Below, in pieces: positions 8,020 to 15,355 of a DNA stretch of 54,529 bases. The stretch comes from Sphingomonas sanxanigenens (GTDB lineage Bacteria > Pseudomonadota > Alphaproteobacteria > Sphingomonadales > Sphingomonadaceae). Where the stretch lies: positions 1 through 54,529 of the forward strand of contig QFNN01000006.1 of NCBI GenBank assembly GCA_003240855.1. The letters are read 5' to 3'. How positions within the stretch are numbered: the first letter of the stretch is position 1; each line of letters opens with the position of its first letter. The position numbers and the translations under genes were made by a program. Below the pieces are notes generated by a model that did not search any database, was not told the origin of the DNA, and was given only the letters and a program-made list of their open reading frames with translations.

Positions 8020-8628
8020 ATGTTCACCGGAATCATCACCGACATCGGCCGCATCGTCGGCGTGGAAGAGCGCGGCGACCAGCGCCTGACCATCGCCTGC
8101 GGCTATGACATGGCCTCGGTCGACCTCGGCGCGTCGATCGCCTGTTCGGGCGCATGCCTGACCGTGGTCGAAAAAGGGCCGGACTGGTTTGCGGTCGACA
8201 TATCGGCCGAAAGCATTTCGCGCACCGCGCCGGGCATGTGGCAGAAGGATCGCCGCCTAAACCTCGAACGCGCGATGAAGCTGGGCGAGGAACTGGGCGG
8301 CCATATCGTCACCGGCCATGTCGACGGCATCGGCCGGATCAGCGGGCTGCGCGACGAAGGCGATTCGATCCGCCTCACGGTCACCGCCGGCCCCGATGTC
8401 GCGCCTTATATCGCGCCCAAGGGGTCAATCGCGCTCGATGGCATCTCGCTGACCGTCAACAGCGTCGAGGATCATGGCGCAGAGGTATCTTTCGGCCTCA
8501 ACATCATTCCGCATACCGCCGCGGTCACCACTTTCGACGATCTCGCGATCGGCCGTGATCTGAATATCGAGATCGACATCTTGGCCCGCTATCTGGGCCG
8601 CATGGAGCAATATCGTGCCCGACGCTGA
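8020..8628 (+). CDS. ribE: Riboflavin synthase, alpha chain type
   Basis: 202 residues. Dismutates two 6,7-dimethyl-8-ribityllumazines to riboflavin plus the pyrimidine donor. Starts with the family MFTGII and has two tandem barrel repeats: SIACSGACLTVVEK in the first and SIALDGISLTVN in the second, with GHIVTGHVDGIG between them. It begins 6 nt after ribD and overlaps the GTG start of the next gene by 14 nt, so translation is probably coupled. Confidence 0.96.
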   Translation: MFTGIITDIGRIVGVEERGDQRLTIACGYDMASVDLGASIACSGACLTVVEKGPDWFAVDISAESISRTAPGMWQKDRRLNLERAMKLGEELGGHIVTGHVDGIGRISGLRDEGDSIRLTVTAGPDVAPYIAPKGSIALDGISLTVNSVEDHGAEVSFGLNIIPHTAAVTTFDDLAIGRDLNIEIDILARYLGRMEQYRARR

Positions 8629-9763
8629 ACCCGCAGTCGCGCGGCTTCGCCACGCCTTCCTGTCCACGCCCGAGGAAATTATCGACGAGGCGCGCAACGG
8701 CCGCATGTTCATCCTCGTCGACGACGAGGATCGCGAGAATGAAGGCGATCTCGTCATTCCCGCGCAGATGGCGACCCCCGATGCGATCAATTTCATGGCG
8801 ACGCACGGGCGCGGGCTGATCTGCCTCGCCCTGTCCAAGCCGCGCGTCGACCAGCTCGGGCTCGATCTGATGAGCCGCAACAACGGCACGCGCCATGAAA
8901 CTGCCTTCACCGTCTCGATCGAGGCGAAAGAAGGCGTGACGACGGGCATTTCCGCCGCCGACCGCGCGCGGACCATCTCGGTCGCGATCGACGCATCCAA
9001 AAGCAGTTCGGACATCGTGACGCCGGGCCATGTCTTTCCCCTCGTCGCGCGCGAGGGCGGCGTGCTCGTCCGCGCCGGCCATACCGAGGCTGCGGTCGAC
9101 GTCTCGCGCCTCGCCGGGCTCAATCCCGCCGGCGTGATCTGCGAGATCATGAAAGACGACGGCACGATGGCGCGGCTCGACGATCTCGTCTCCTTCGCGC
9201 AGCTCCACGGCCTCAAGATCGGCACGATCCGCGATCTGATCGCCTATCGCCGTCGCTACGACCATCTGGTCGAGAAGCGCGCAGAGGCCCGTTTCACCAG
9301 CAAGTGGGGCGGCGAGTGGATCGCCATGACCTTCTGGAACAAGGCGAGCGGCACCGAACAGGTGGCGCTGGTCAAGGGCAGGATCGACCCGAAGAAGCCC
9401 ACGCTGGTGCGCATGCACGCGCTGTCGCCCTTTGGCGACATGTTCGGCGAGGAAGGGCCGCGCGGCGCGCTGCTCCGCCGCTCGATGGAAGAGATCGGGC
9501 GCGAGGGCGCGGGCGTCGTCGTCGTCATCAACAAGCCGCGCGCCGACGCCTTCACCATGGCGATCGAGACGCGCGCCGGCCAGCGGCAGGCGACCGACAT
9601 GGAAGAGCTGCGCGACTATGGCGTCGGCGCGACGATCCTGACCGAGTTGGGCGTGCATGACATGATCCTGCTCACCAACACCCACCACACGCTTATCGGA
9701 CTCGACGGTTACGGCCTGTCGATCGTCGGCGAGCGTCCGATACCCTGTGCCGAGGAGGATTGA
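8615..9763 (+). CDS. ribB: 3,4-dihydroxy-2-butanone 4-phosphate synthase with degenerate GTP cyclohydrolase II domain (RibBX type)
   Basis: 382 residues from GTG 8615. The N-terminal DHBP synthase domain (about residues 15-215) is intact: VDDEDRENEGDL, GLICLAL, and HTEAAVDVSRLAGL. The C-terminal half aligns with GTP cyclohydrolase II but lacks the cysteine zinc ligands and the CDCG segment; the corresponding region reads MHALSPFGDMFGEEGPRGAL, and there is no cysteine there. The EIGREGAGVVVVINKP and LRDYGVGATIL segments show common ancestry. This matches the RibBX variant described in Proteobacteria, in which only the RibB activity is expected. A functional RibA should be elsewhere in the genome. 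Confidence 0.92.
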   Translation: MPDAEPAVARLRHAFLSTPEEIIDEARNGRMFILVDDEDRENEGDLVIPAQMATPDAINFMATHGRGLICLALSKPRVDQLGLDLMSRNNGTRHETAFTVSIEAKEGVTTGISAADRARTISVAIDASKSSSDIVTPGHVFPLVAREGGVLVRAGHTEAAVDVSRLAGLNPAGVICEIMKDDGTMARLDDLVSFAQLHGLKIGTIRDLIAYRRRYDHLVEKRAEARFTSKWGGEWIAMTFWNKASGTEQVALVKGRIDPKKPTLVRMHALSPFGDMFGEEGPRGALLRRSMEEIGREGAGVVVVINKPRADAFTMAIETRAGQRQATDMEELRDYGVGATILTELGVHDMILLTNTHHTLIGLDGYGLSIVGERPIPCAEED

Positions 9764-10182
9764 TGGCGCGCATCCTGATCGTCGAAGCCCGCTTCTACGA
9801 CCATCTGAACGACCTGCTGATCGAAGGCGCTCGCGCCGCGATCGAGGACGCCGGCCATATCCATGAGACCATCACCGTTCCCGGCGCACTGGAGGTTCCG
9901 GCCGCCATCGCCATGGCGGCGGAGACCGGGCGCTATGACGCCTTCGTCGCGCTCGGCGTCGTGATCCGGGGCGAGACCCATCATTTCGAGGTCGTCTCCA
10001 ACGAAAGCGCGCGCGGCATCATGGCGCTTACGCTCGACGGGCTGGCGATCGGCAACGGCATATTGACCGTCGAGAATGAGGCGCAGGCGCTGGTCCGCGC
10101 CCGCCCGAGCGAAAGCGACAAGGGCGGCGGCGCGGCGAAGGCAGCGCTGGCGATGATGGCGCTCAAGGAACGCTTCGCCTGA
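9763..10182 (+). CDS. ribH: 6,7-dimethyl-8-ribityllumazine synthase
   Basis: 139 residues. Condenses the RibB and RibD products into the lumazine precursor of riboflavin. Visible motifs: ILIVEARFYDHLNDLLIEGA at the N-terminus, VPGALEVPAAI, ALGVVIRGETHHFEVVSNES with the catalytic His, and a C-terminal KGGGAAKAALAMMAL. ATG 9763 overlaps the preceding stop (TGATG); GAGGAGG at 9752-9758 serves as ribosome site. Last recognised riboflavin enzyme of the operon. Confidence 0.95.
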   Translation: MARILIVEARFYDHLNDLLIEGARAAIEDAGHIHETITVPGALEVPAAIAMAAETGRYDAFVALGVVIRGETHHFEVVSNESARGIMALTLDGLAIGNGILTVENEAQALVRARPSESDKGGGAAKAALAMMALKERFA

Positions 10183-10183
10183 A

Positions 10184-10633
10184 ATGAGCGAGCCGCCCGC
10201 CTCGCGATACCGCGTGGTCGAACGCAAGGGGCGGCTCATCACCATTGATACATGGAGCGGCGAGAGCGTCGGGGGCATCGAGCCGATGAAGCCCGGCGCG
10301 CGCCCCGTTTCGCAGCGGGCCGAGCGGGTCCATCCGCTCGTCCGCCTGCTCTGCGCCGGCGCGGCGGACGATCAGGGACGCCCCATCCTCACCACGGCGG
10401 CGCTTTATGACGCGCAGGGGCCGCGCGATTTCGTGCTCGGTCCCAGGGGCCAGCGCCTGTTGATCGGCGCGGCGGCGACAGTCGTCGCGGTCGTGCTGCT
10501 GACGATCGGCATTGCGATCGCCTTCGGCATGCCCTTTCTGGCGCTCGTCCTCCTTTGGCCCCTCATGCACAACCCGACGCACACGAAGCTGCGCGAATGG
10601 CTGACCCCGAGGCTCGACCGGCTGAGCGACTGA
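10184..10633 (+). CDS. Small membrane protein of unknown function downstream of ribH
   Basis: 149 residues. The N-terminal ~95 residues are soluble and mixed-charge (SRYRVVERKGRLITIDTWSG); the C-terminal third has one long or two short membrane helices (LLIGAAATVVAVVLLTIGIA, then FGMPFLALVLLWPLMH) and a basic tail. No known domain recognised. It begins 1 nt after the ribH stop, so it is probably in the same transcript. It could equally be an unrelated sphingomonad gene using that promoter. Confidence 0.7.
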   Translation: MSEPPASRYRVVERKGRLITIDTWSGESVGGIEPMKPGARPVSQRAERVHPLVRLLCAGAADDQGRPILTTAALYDAQGPRDFVLGPRGQRLLIGAAATVVAVVLLTIGIAIAFGMPFLALVLLWPLMHNPTHTKLREWLTPRLDRLSD

Positions 10634-10696
10634 GCCCGCTTCCTTTCACGCCGCCGCTTATTTATACTCGTGTCAATAACGAGAGGAGCGCCGGAC

Positions 10697-12070
10697 ATGG
10701 CCTATGCCCACAGCTTCGCGGCGAACCCCCACTGGCTGCCGCGCAATCCCGATCGAGCCCTGGCGGCGATCCCGGGCGAGAATGGACTGCCCGTCATCGG
10801 CAATACGCTGAAAATCCTGAAAGACCCCCTCGGATTCGGGCGACGCATGGTGGCGACCTATGGGCATGTCTATCGCAACAACGCCTTTGGCGGCCCCACC
10901 GTCCAGCTCATCGGCCCCGAAGCCAACGAACTGGTGCTGTTCGATCGCGACAAGATCTTCTCGTCCGAACAGGGCTGGGGGCCGATGCTCAACCTGCTCT
11001 TCCCGCGCGGGCTGATGCTGATGGATTTCGAGAAGCATCGCGCCGACCGGCGCACGCTGTCGGTCGCGTTCAAGCCCGAGCCGATGCGCCACTATGCCGG
11101 CGCGCTCAATCGCGGCATCGGCGAGGCGGCGTCAGGCTGGGCGAACCGGCCGCTGCGCTTCTACGATGCGATCAAGGCGCTGACGCTCGATCTCGCGGCC
11201 GAAAGCTTCCTCGGCATGCCGCTGGGGCCGGAGGCCGACAGGATCAACAAGGCGTTTGTCGACGAGGTGCAAGCCTCGGTCGCGCCGATCCGCTTTCCTG
11301 CGCCCGGCACGGCCATGCATCGCGGCGTGAAGGCGCGCGCCTATCTGGTCGACATGTTCCGCCGCAAGATTCCCGCGCGCCGCGCGGGCGACGGGCAGGA
11401 TTTTTTCTCGCAATTCTGCCGCGCGACCGACGAACAGGGCAGTCCGCTGAGCGACGACGCGATCGTCGATCACATGAACTTCCTGATGATGGCGGCGCAC
11501 GACACGATCACATCATCGGCGACCAGCCTCGTCATGCTCCTCGGCCGCAACGCCGAATGGCAGGAAAGATTGCGCGAGGAGATTGCCGGCCTCGGCCTCA
11601 ACCATGATGACGGCGCGCCGTACGACCAGCTCGATCGGCTGGTGCTGACCGAATATGCCTTCAAGGAAGCGCTCAGGATCATGCCGCCGGTGCCGTCCCT
11701 GCCGCGCCGCGCGCTCAAGGCGTTCGATTTCGGCGGCTATCATATCCCCGCCGGCACGTTCGTCGGCGTCAGCGTCGCCTTTACGCACCAGATGGCGGAG
11801 CTGTGGCCCGATCCGAAGCGCTTCGATCCGCTGCGCTTCACGCCGGAGGCCTCGCGTGGGCGGCACAAATATGCCTGGGTTCCGTTCGGCGGCGGCGCGC
11901 ATATGTGCCTGGGGCTGCATTTCGCGACGATGCAGATCCGCCTGCTGATGGCGCATCTGCTGTCACGCTACCGGATCGAACTGCCCGAAGGCAGCGGCGA
12001 GGACTGGCAGGCCTGGCCGATCCCGCGCCCGCGCGACGGCCTGCCGGTGCGGTTCGCGCCGATCAGGTAG
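10697..12070 (+). CDS. Cytochrome P450
   Basis: 457 residues, soluble bacterial class. Heme-thiolate monooxygenase using O2 and two electrons from a partner ferredoxin or reductase (none adjacent). Visible: I-helix oxygen-binding region MAAHDTITSSATSL (about residue 266), ExxR as EALR (about 324), and the heme loop FGGGAHMCLGLHFA with the Cys ligand near residue 404. ATG 10697 was chosen for GGAG at 10684-10687; the frame opens at 10670. A small CTCGT/ACGAG dyad at 10669-10685 overlaps the leader. Substrate unknown. Confidence 0.92.
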   Translation: MAYAHSFAANPHWLPRNPDRALAAIPGENGLPVIGNTLKILKDPLGFGRRMVATYGHVYRNNAFGGPTVQLIGPEANELVLFDRDKIFSSEQGWGPMLNLLFPRGLMLMDFEKHRADRRTLSVAFKPEPMRHYAGALNRGIGEAASGWANRPLRFYDAIKALTLDLAAESFLGMPLGPEADRINKAFVDEVQASVAPIRFPAPGTAMHRGVKARAYLVDMFRRKIPARRAGDGQDFFSQFCRATDEQGSPLSDDAIVDHMNFLMMAAHDTITSSATSLVMLLGRNAEWQERLREEIAGLGLNHDDGAPYDQLDRLVLTEYAFKEALRIMPPVPSLPRRALKAFDFGGYHIPAGTFVGVSVAFTHQMAELWPDPKRFDPLRFTPEASRGRHKYAWVPFGGGAHMCLGLHFATMQIRLLMAHLLSRYRIELPEGSGEDWQAWPIPRPRDGLPVRFAPIR

Positions 12071-12073
12071 ACG

Positions 12074-12152
12074 CCCCGCTCGCGCCCGGCGAAGTCAAAA
12101 GGAAGGGGCCGGCGCTTCGCCTGCCTCTCGACTTCGTTCGGCGCGAGCGGGG
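12074..12152. repeat. REP-like inverted repeat between convergent genes
   Basis: CCCCGCTCGCGCC (12074-12086) and its exact reverse complement GGCGCGAGCGGGG (12140-12152) flank about 53 nt, with a second weaker match (GAAGTC near 12091, GACTTC near 12130) continuing the dyad inward. It fills nearly the whole spacer between the P450 stop and the OYE stop. It may act as a bidirectional terminator, but there is no T-tract. Confidence 0.55.
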
Positions 12153-12160
12153 AACGGGGC

Positions 12161-13249
12161 TCAGGCCGCTTCGCTTTCGAGCGCCGGGTAATCGATATAG
12201 CCCTCCGGCCCCTGGCTGTACCAGGTCGCCATCGAATCGGCATTGAGCGCCGCGCCGCTGGCGAGCCGCGCAGGCAGATCGGGATTGGCGATGAAGGGAC
12301 GGCCGAAGCTGATCGCATCCGCCGCGCCCGAAGCGACATCATCCTGCGCCTGATCGAGCGTGTAATCGGAATTGAGGATGAGCACGCCATCAAACGCCTT
12401 GCGGATAGCGGGCGACTGCTTCGGCACGTCGGTGCGGCCGAATGTGCCTTCGGGGCCAGGCTGGCGGAGTTCGAGGAAGGCGATGCCGATATCCGACAAC
12501 GCCTTCGCGGCGAGCGGAAAGACGACATCGGGGGCGCTGTCGTCGACGCCCTGGCTGTCGCCATTGGGCGACAGGCGCACGCCGGTGCGATCGGCCCCGG
12601 CAACGCTCACCACCGCTTCGGTCACTTCGCGGAGCAGGCGGATGCGGTTTTCGGGGCTGCCGCCATAATCGTCGTCGCGATGATTGCTGCCGTCGCGGAG
12701 GAACTGATCGATGAAATAGCCGTTCGCCGCGTGGATCTGAACGCCGTCGAAGCCCGCGGCGATCGCATTGCGCGTGGCGTTTGCATAATCGTCGAGCACG
12801 CCGGGAATCTCTTCGACGCCGATCGGCCGCGCCTCGACATAATCGAGCCGGCCTTCATAGGTATGCGCCTTGCCGGGCGCGCGCGTGGCCGAGGCCGAGA
12901 CAGGCAGGTCGCCGCCGATAAAGCTGGGATGGACGATGCGCCCCATATGCCAGAGCTGGGCGACGATCCGCCCGCCGGCCTTGTGCACCGCCTCGGTCAC
13001 CGGCTTCCACGCCTCGGTCTGCTCGGGGGTCCAGAGGCCCGGCGCGAAGGGCCAGCCCAGCCCCTGACGGCTGATCCCCGTCGCCTCGCTGATGATAAGC
13101 CCGGCGCCGGCGCGCTGGGCGTAATAAGTCTGCATGATTTCGGTCGGCACATGATCGCGTGTCGATCGCGCGCGCGTCAGGGGCGCCATGATGATGCGAT
13201 TGGGCGCGTCGATCGCGCCGATGCGAATCGGATCGAAGAGAGTGGGCAC
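12161..13249 (-). CDS. Old yellow enzyme family alkene reductase (NemA-like)
   Basis: 362 residues. FMN-dependent reduction of activated C=C bonds (enones, possibly nitro compounds) with NAD(P)H. TIM-barrel hallmarks: MAPLTRARS near residue 22, LWHMGRIVHPSF, the active-site HAANGYFIDQFLRDGSNHRD, DYGGSPENR, and the C-terminal FMN-phosphate site AISFGRPFIANPDLPARL. Full length for the family. Divergent from the DMT transporter with a 56-nt spacer. The physiological substrate cannot be read from sequence. Confidence 0.93.
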   Translation of the reverse strand: MPTLFDPIRIGAIDAPNRIIMAPLTRARSTRDHVPTEIMQTYYAQRAGAGLIISEATGISRQGLGWPFAPGLWTPEQTEAWKPVTEAVHKAGGRIVAQLWHMGRIVHPSFIGGDLPVSASATRAPGKAHTYEGRLDYVEARPIGVEEIPGVLDDYANATRNAIAAGFDGVQIHAANGYFIDQFLRDGSNHRDDDYGGSPENRIRLLREVTEAVVSVAGADRTGVRLSPNGDSQGVDDSAPDVVFPLAAKALSDIGIAFLELRQPGPEGTFGRTDVPKQSPAIRKAFDGVLILNSDYTLDQAQDDVASGAADAISFGRPFIANPDLPARLASGAALNADSMATWYSQGPEGYIDYPALESEAA

Positions 13250-13305
13250 GATATCAGTTTCCTTTTGAAACGAGACTGCCAGCCCTTAGGACGCTAAAGG
13301 GCCGC

Positions 13306-14253
13306 ATGCACGAGTCAAATGCAACCGGCGGCGAAAGAAAAGTCATACCCCCGCAAAGCGTCGACCGCCTTGCGTTCATCGCATTGCTGCTCGGCAATAT
13401 CGCGCTCGCCTTCGGCCCGCTCTTCGTGCGCATGGCCACCGATCAAGGCGGCATCGGCCCGCTTGCCTCGGCCTTCTGGCGGCTGGCGCTCGCCGCGCCG
13501 GCCCTGCTGCTGCTGACGCGCGTGACGCGCCAGCCGATCGGGCGGATGACGCCCTGGCTGTGGGCCACGCTTGCACTGGGCGGGCTGTTCTTCGCCGGAG
13601 ACCTGGCAAGCTGGCATCTCGGCATCCTCAAGACCAAGCTGGCCAACGCCACCCTGTTTGGCAATTCGACCAGCCTGATCTTCCCGATCTACGGCTTCAT
13701 CACCGCGCGCGCCTGGCCGACGCGATCGCAGGGCATGGCGCTGGCGCTGGCGGCGGGCGGCGCGATCCTGCTTCTCGGCCGGTCCTACGAACTGTCGGCG
13801 CAGAATATGGTCGGCGATCTGCTCTGCCTGCTCGCCGGGCTGCTCTACACCTTCTATCTGATCGCGATCGACCGTGCGCGGGCGACGCTGATGCCCTGGC
13901 CGGTGCTGACGCTCTCGACGCTTTTCGGGATCGTGCCGCTGCTTGTTTTCGCGGCGGCCTTCGGCGAGTCCATCGTCCCGACCGACTGGACCGCGCCCGT
14001 GCTGCTGGCGCTGTGCAGCCAGATTGTCGGCCAGGGACTGCTCGTCTTTGCGATGGGTCATGTCCGCCCGCTGATCGTCGGCCTCGCGCTGCTCTCGCAG
14101 CCGATCGTCGCCGCGACGATCGGTTTCGTCGCCTATGGCGAGACGGTGACGACCCCGGACCTGATCGGCGCGGCCGCGATCGGCTTGGCGATCATCCTCG
14201 TCCGGCGACGCGGCAAGCCGACCGAGCTTCCCCTTGAGGACGCCAATCTCTAG
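13306..14253 (+). CDS. EamA/DMT-family permease
   Basis: 315 residues with about ten predicted membrane helices in two EamA repeats. The first runs from LLGNIALAFGPLFVRMATD, the second from LLCLLAGLLYTFYLIAIDRA to IGLAIILVRRR. GNSTSLIFPIYGF and the terminal LALLSQPIVAATIGF (AALLLLEPVFA-like) are typical. Such proteins export amino acids, nucleosides or other metabolites; substrate unknown. Start ATG 13306 after AAGGG. Followed after 10 nt by the COQ9 gene, so possibly co-transcribed. Confidence 0.88.
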   Translation: MHESNATGGERKVIPPQSVDRLAFIALLLGNIALAFGPLFVRMATDQGGIGPLASAFWRLALAAPALLLLTRVTRQPIGRMTPWLWATLALGGLFFAGDLASWHLGILKTKLANATLFGNSTSLIFPIYGFITARAWPTRSQGMALALAAGGAILLLGRSYELSAQNMVGDLLCLLAGLLYTFYLIAIDRARATLMPWPVLTLSTLFGIVPLLVFAAAFGESIVPTDWTAPVLLALCSQIVGQGLLVFAMGHVRPLIVGLALLSQPIVAATIGFVAYGETVTTPDLIGAAAIGLAIILVRRRGKPTELPLEDANL

Positions 14254-14263
14254 GATCAACTTC

Positions 14264-14926
14264 ATGGACAAGCTTCCCGACGATCCGACTCTCGACGAAA
14301 TCCGCGCCTGGCTCGGCGGGCGGCTCGCCATTCATGCGGCGTTCGACGGCTGGAAGCCCGAGGCGATCGACAGCGCCGCCGCCGAAGCGGGCGTCGACGC
14401 GGGCATAGCGCGCCTCGCCTTCCCCGGCGGCGCGATTGACATGATCGACGCATGGTTCGGACATGTCGACCGCGTGATGCAGGAAAAGCTGCCAGTCGAA
14501 AAACTCGCGACGATGAAGATTCGCGATCGGATCCGCGCGCTCGTCACCGCCCGGCTGGAAGCGGTCGCCGGCGAACGCGAAGCGCTGCGCCGCGCGCTCG
14601 CCATCCTCGCCATGCCGGCCAACATGGCCGCCGCCGCGCGTTTCGGCTGGCGCACAGCCGATCTGATGTGGCGGCAGGCGGGCGACACCGCCGCCGATTT
14701 CAATCATTATACTAAGCGCATGACGCTGTCGGCGCTCTATGCCTCGACGATCCTGGTTTTCATCGACGACGAAAGCGCCGACTTCGCCGACACGCGCGCC
14801 TTTCTTGAACGCCGCATCCAGAATGTGATGGATTTCGAGAAAGCCAAGGCCGGTCTGCTCGCGCGGCGCGAGCATATGCCCAGCCTGTCGCGCTTCATCG
14901 GCCGGCTGCGCTATCCGGCGGTGTAA
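14264..14926 (+). CDS. COQ9-family ubiquinone biosynthesis protein
   Basis: 220 residues. COQ9 is a TetR-fold lipid-binding protein that presents ubiquinone intermediates to the COQ7-type hydroxylase; it is shared by mitochondria and alphaproteobacteria. Seen here: an N-terminal helical part (LPDDPTLDEIRAWLGGRLAI), AFPGGAIDMIDAWFGHVDRV, and the conserved C-terminal core GWRTADLMWRQAGDTAADFN followed by YTKRMTLSALYAST. ATG 14264 has AGGA just upstream; an in-frame ATG at 14234 lies inside the preceding gene. Not adjacent to other ubi genes. Confidence 0.9.
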   Translation: MDKLPDDPTLDEIRAWLGGRLAIHAAFDGWKPEAIDSAAAEAGVDAGIARLAFPGGAIDMIDAWFGHVDRVMQEKLPVEKLATMKIRDRIRALVTARLEAVAGEREALRRALAILAMPANMAAAARFGWRTADLMWRQAGDTAADFNHYTKRMTLSALYASTILVFIDDESADFADTRAFLERRIQNVMDFEKAKAGLLARREHMPSLSRFIGRLRYPAV

Positions 14927-14950
14927 CCCCCATCGGTGACGCGAAGCCCC

Positions 14951-15038
14951 CGTCGTTGCGAGCACAGCGAAGCAATTCAGCCCCTGCCTTCGATACCGAT
15001 CCGGATTGCTTCGTCGGGTCCGCCGTCTGGCAATGACG
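14951..15038. repeat. Extragenic palindromic element of the CGTCATTGCGAG...GAAGCAAT type
   Basis: Left arm: CGTCGTTGCGAGCACAGCGA then AGCAATTCAG (14951-14980). Right arm: CCGGATTGCTTCG to GGCAATGACG (15001-15038). These are imperfect inverted copies of a palindrome found in many bacterial genomes (CGTCATTGCGAG / GAAGCAATCC). It occupies the spacer between COQ9 and feoA. A foldback transcript could end COQ9 transcription, but there is no U-tract. Confidence 0.65.
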
Positions 15039-15072
15039 AACATGTCCGCATATTCGCTGGCGTCGCGCCGCT

Positions 15073-15091
15073 GTTATTGATAATCGCTTGC
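15073..15091. promoter_or_regulatory. Possible Fur box before feoA
   Basis: GTTATTGATAATCGCTTGC contains the core TGATAATC of the 19-bp Fur consensus and matches roughly 13 of 19 positions, mostly in the left and central parts. Location immediately upstream of a ferrous iron transporter supports iron control. It lies only 3 nt from the chosen feoA ATG, which is unusually close, so either the site is fortuitous or the transcript is nearly leaderless. Confidence 0.3.
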
Positions 15092-15094
15092 AGC

Positions 15095-15355
15095 ATGAGT
15101 GCCACCGCCGCGCCGTTGCGTCTCGATCAGCTTCCCCTGCGTCGTGAAGCCCACATTCTGTCGATCGACTGGGGGGCGCTTGCCGCCAATGAAGGCCGCC
15201 GCCTGCGCGAGCTGGGCTTCGACGAAGGCGTGAGCATTGAGGCGCTGCACCGGGGCGGCTTCGGGCGCGGTCCGATCGCCATCCGCGTCGGGCGCATGAC
15301 CGTGGCCATCCGCCGCGCGGTCGCCGCCGCCGTATCGGTCAGCATCGACTCATGA
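15095..15355 (+). CDS. feoA: Ferrous iron transport protein FeoA
   Basis: 86 residues. Small SH3-like protein that supports FeoB. The family pattern is visible: LDQLPLRREAHILSIDW at the start, RRLRELGFDEGVSIEALHRG in the middle, GPIAIRVGRMTVAIRRAVA at the end. The frame is open from 14936 but that part lies in the palindromic repeat; ATG 15095 fits family length. No good Shine-Dalgarno precedes it. The stop overlaps the feoB start (ATGA). Confidence 0.9.
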   Translation: MSATAAPLRLDQLPLRREAHILSIDWGALAANEGRRLRELGFDEGVSIEALHRGGFGRGPIAIRVGRMTVAIRRAVAAAVSVSIDS

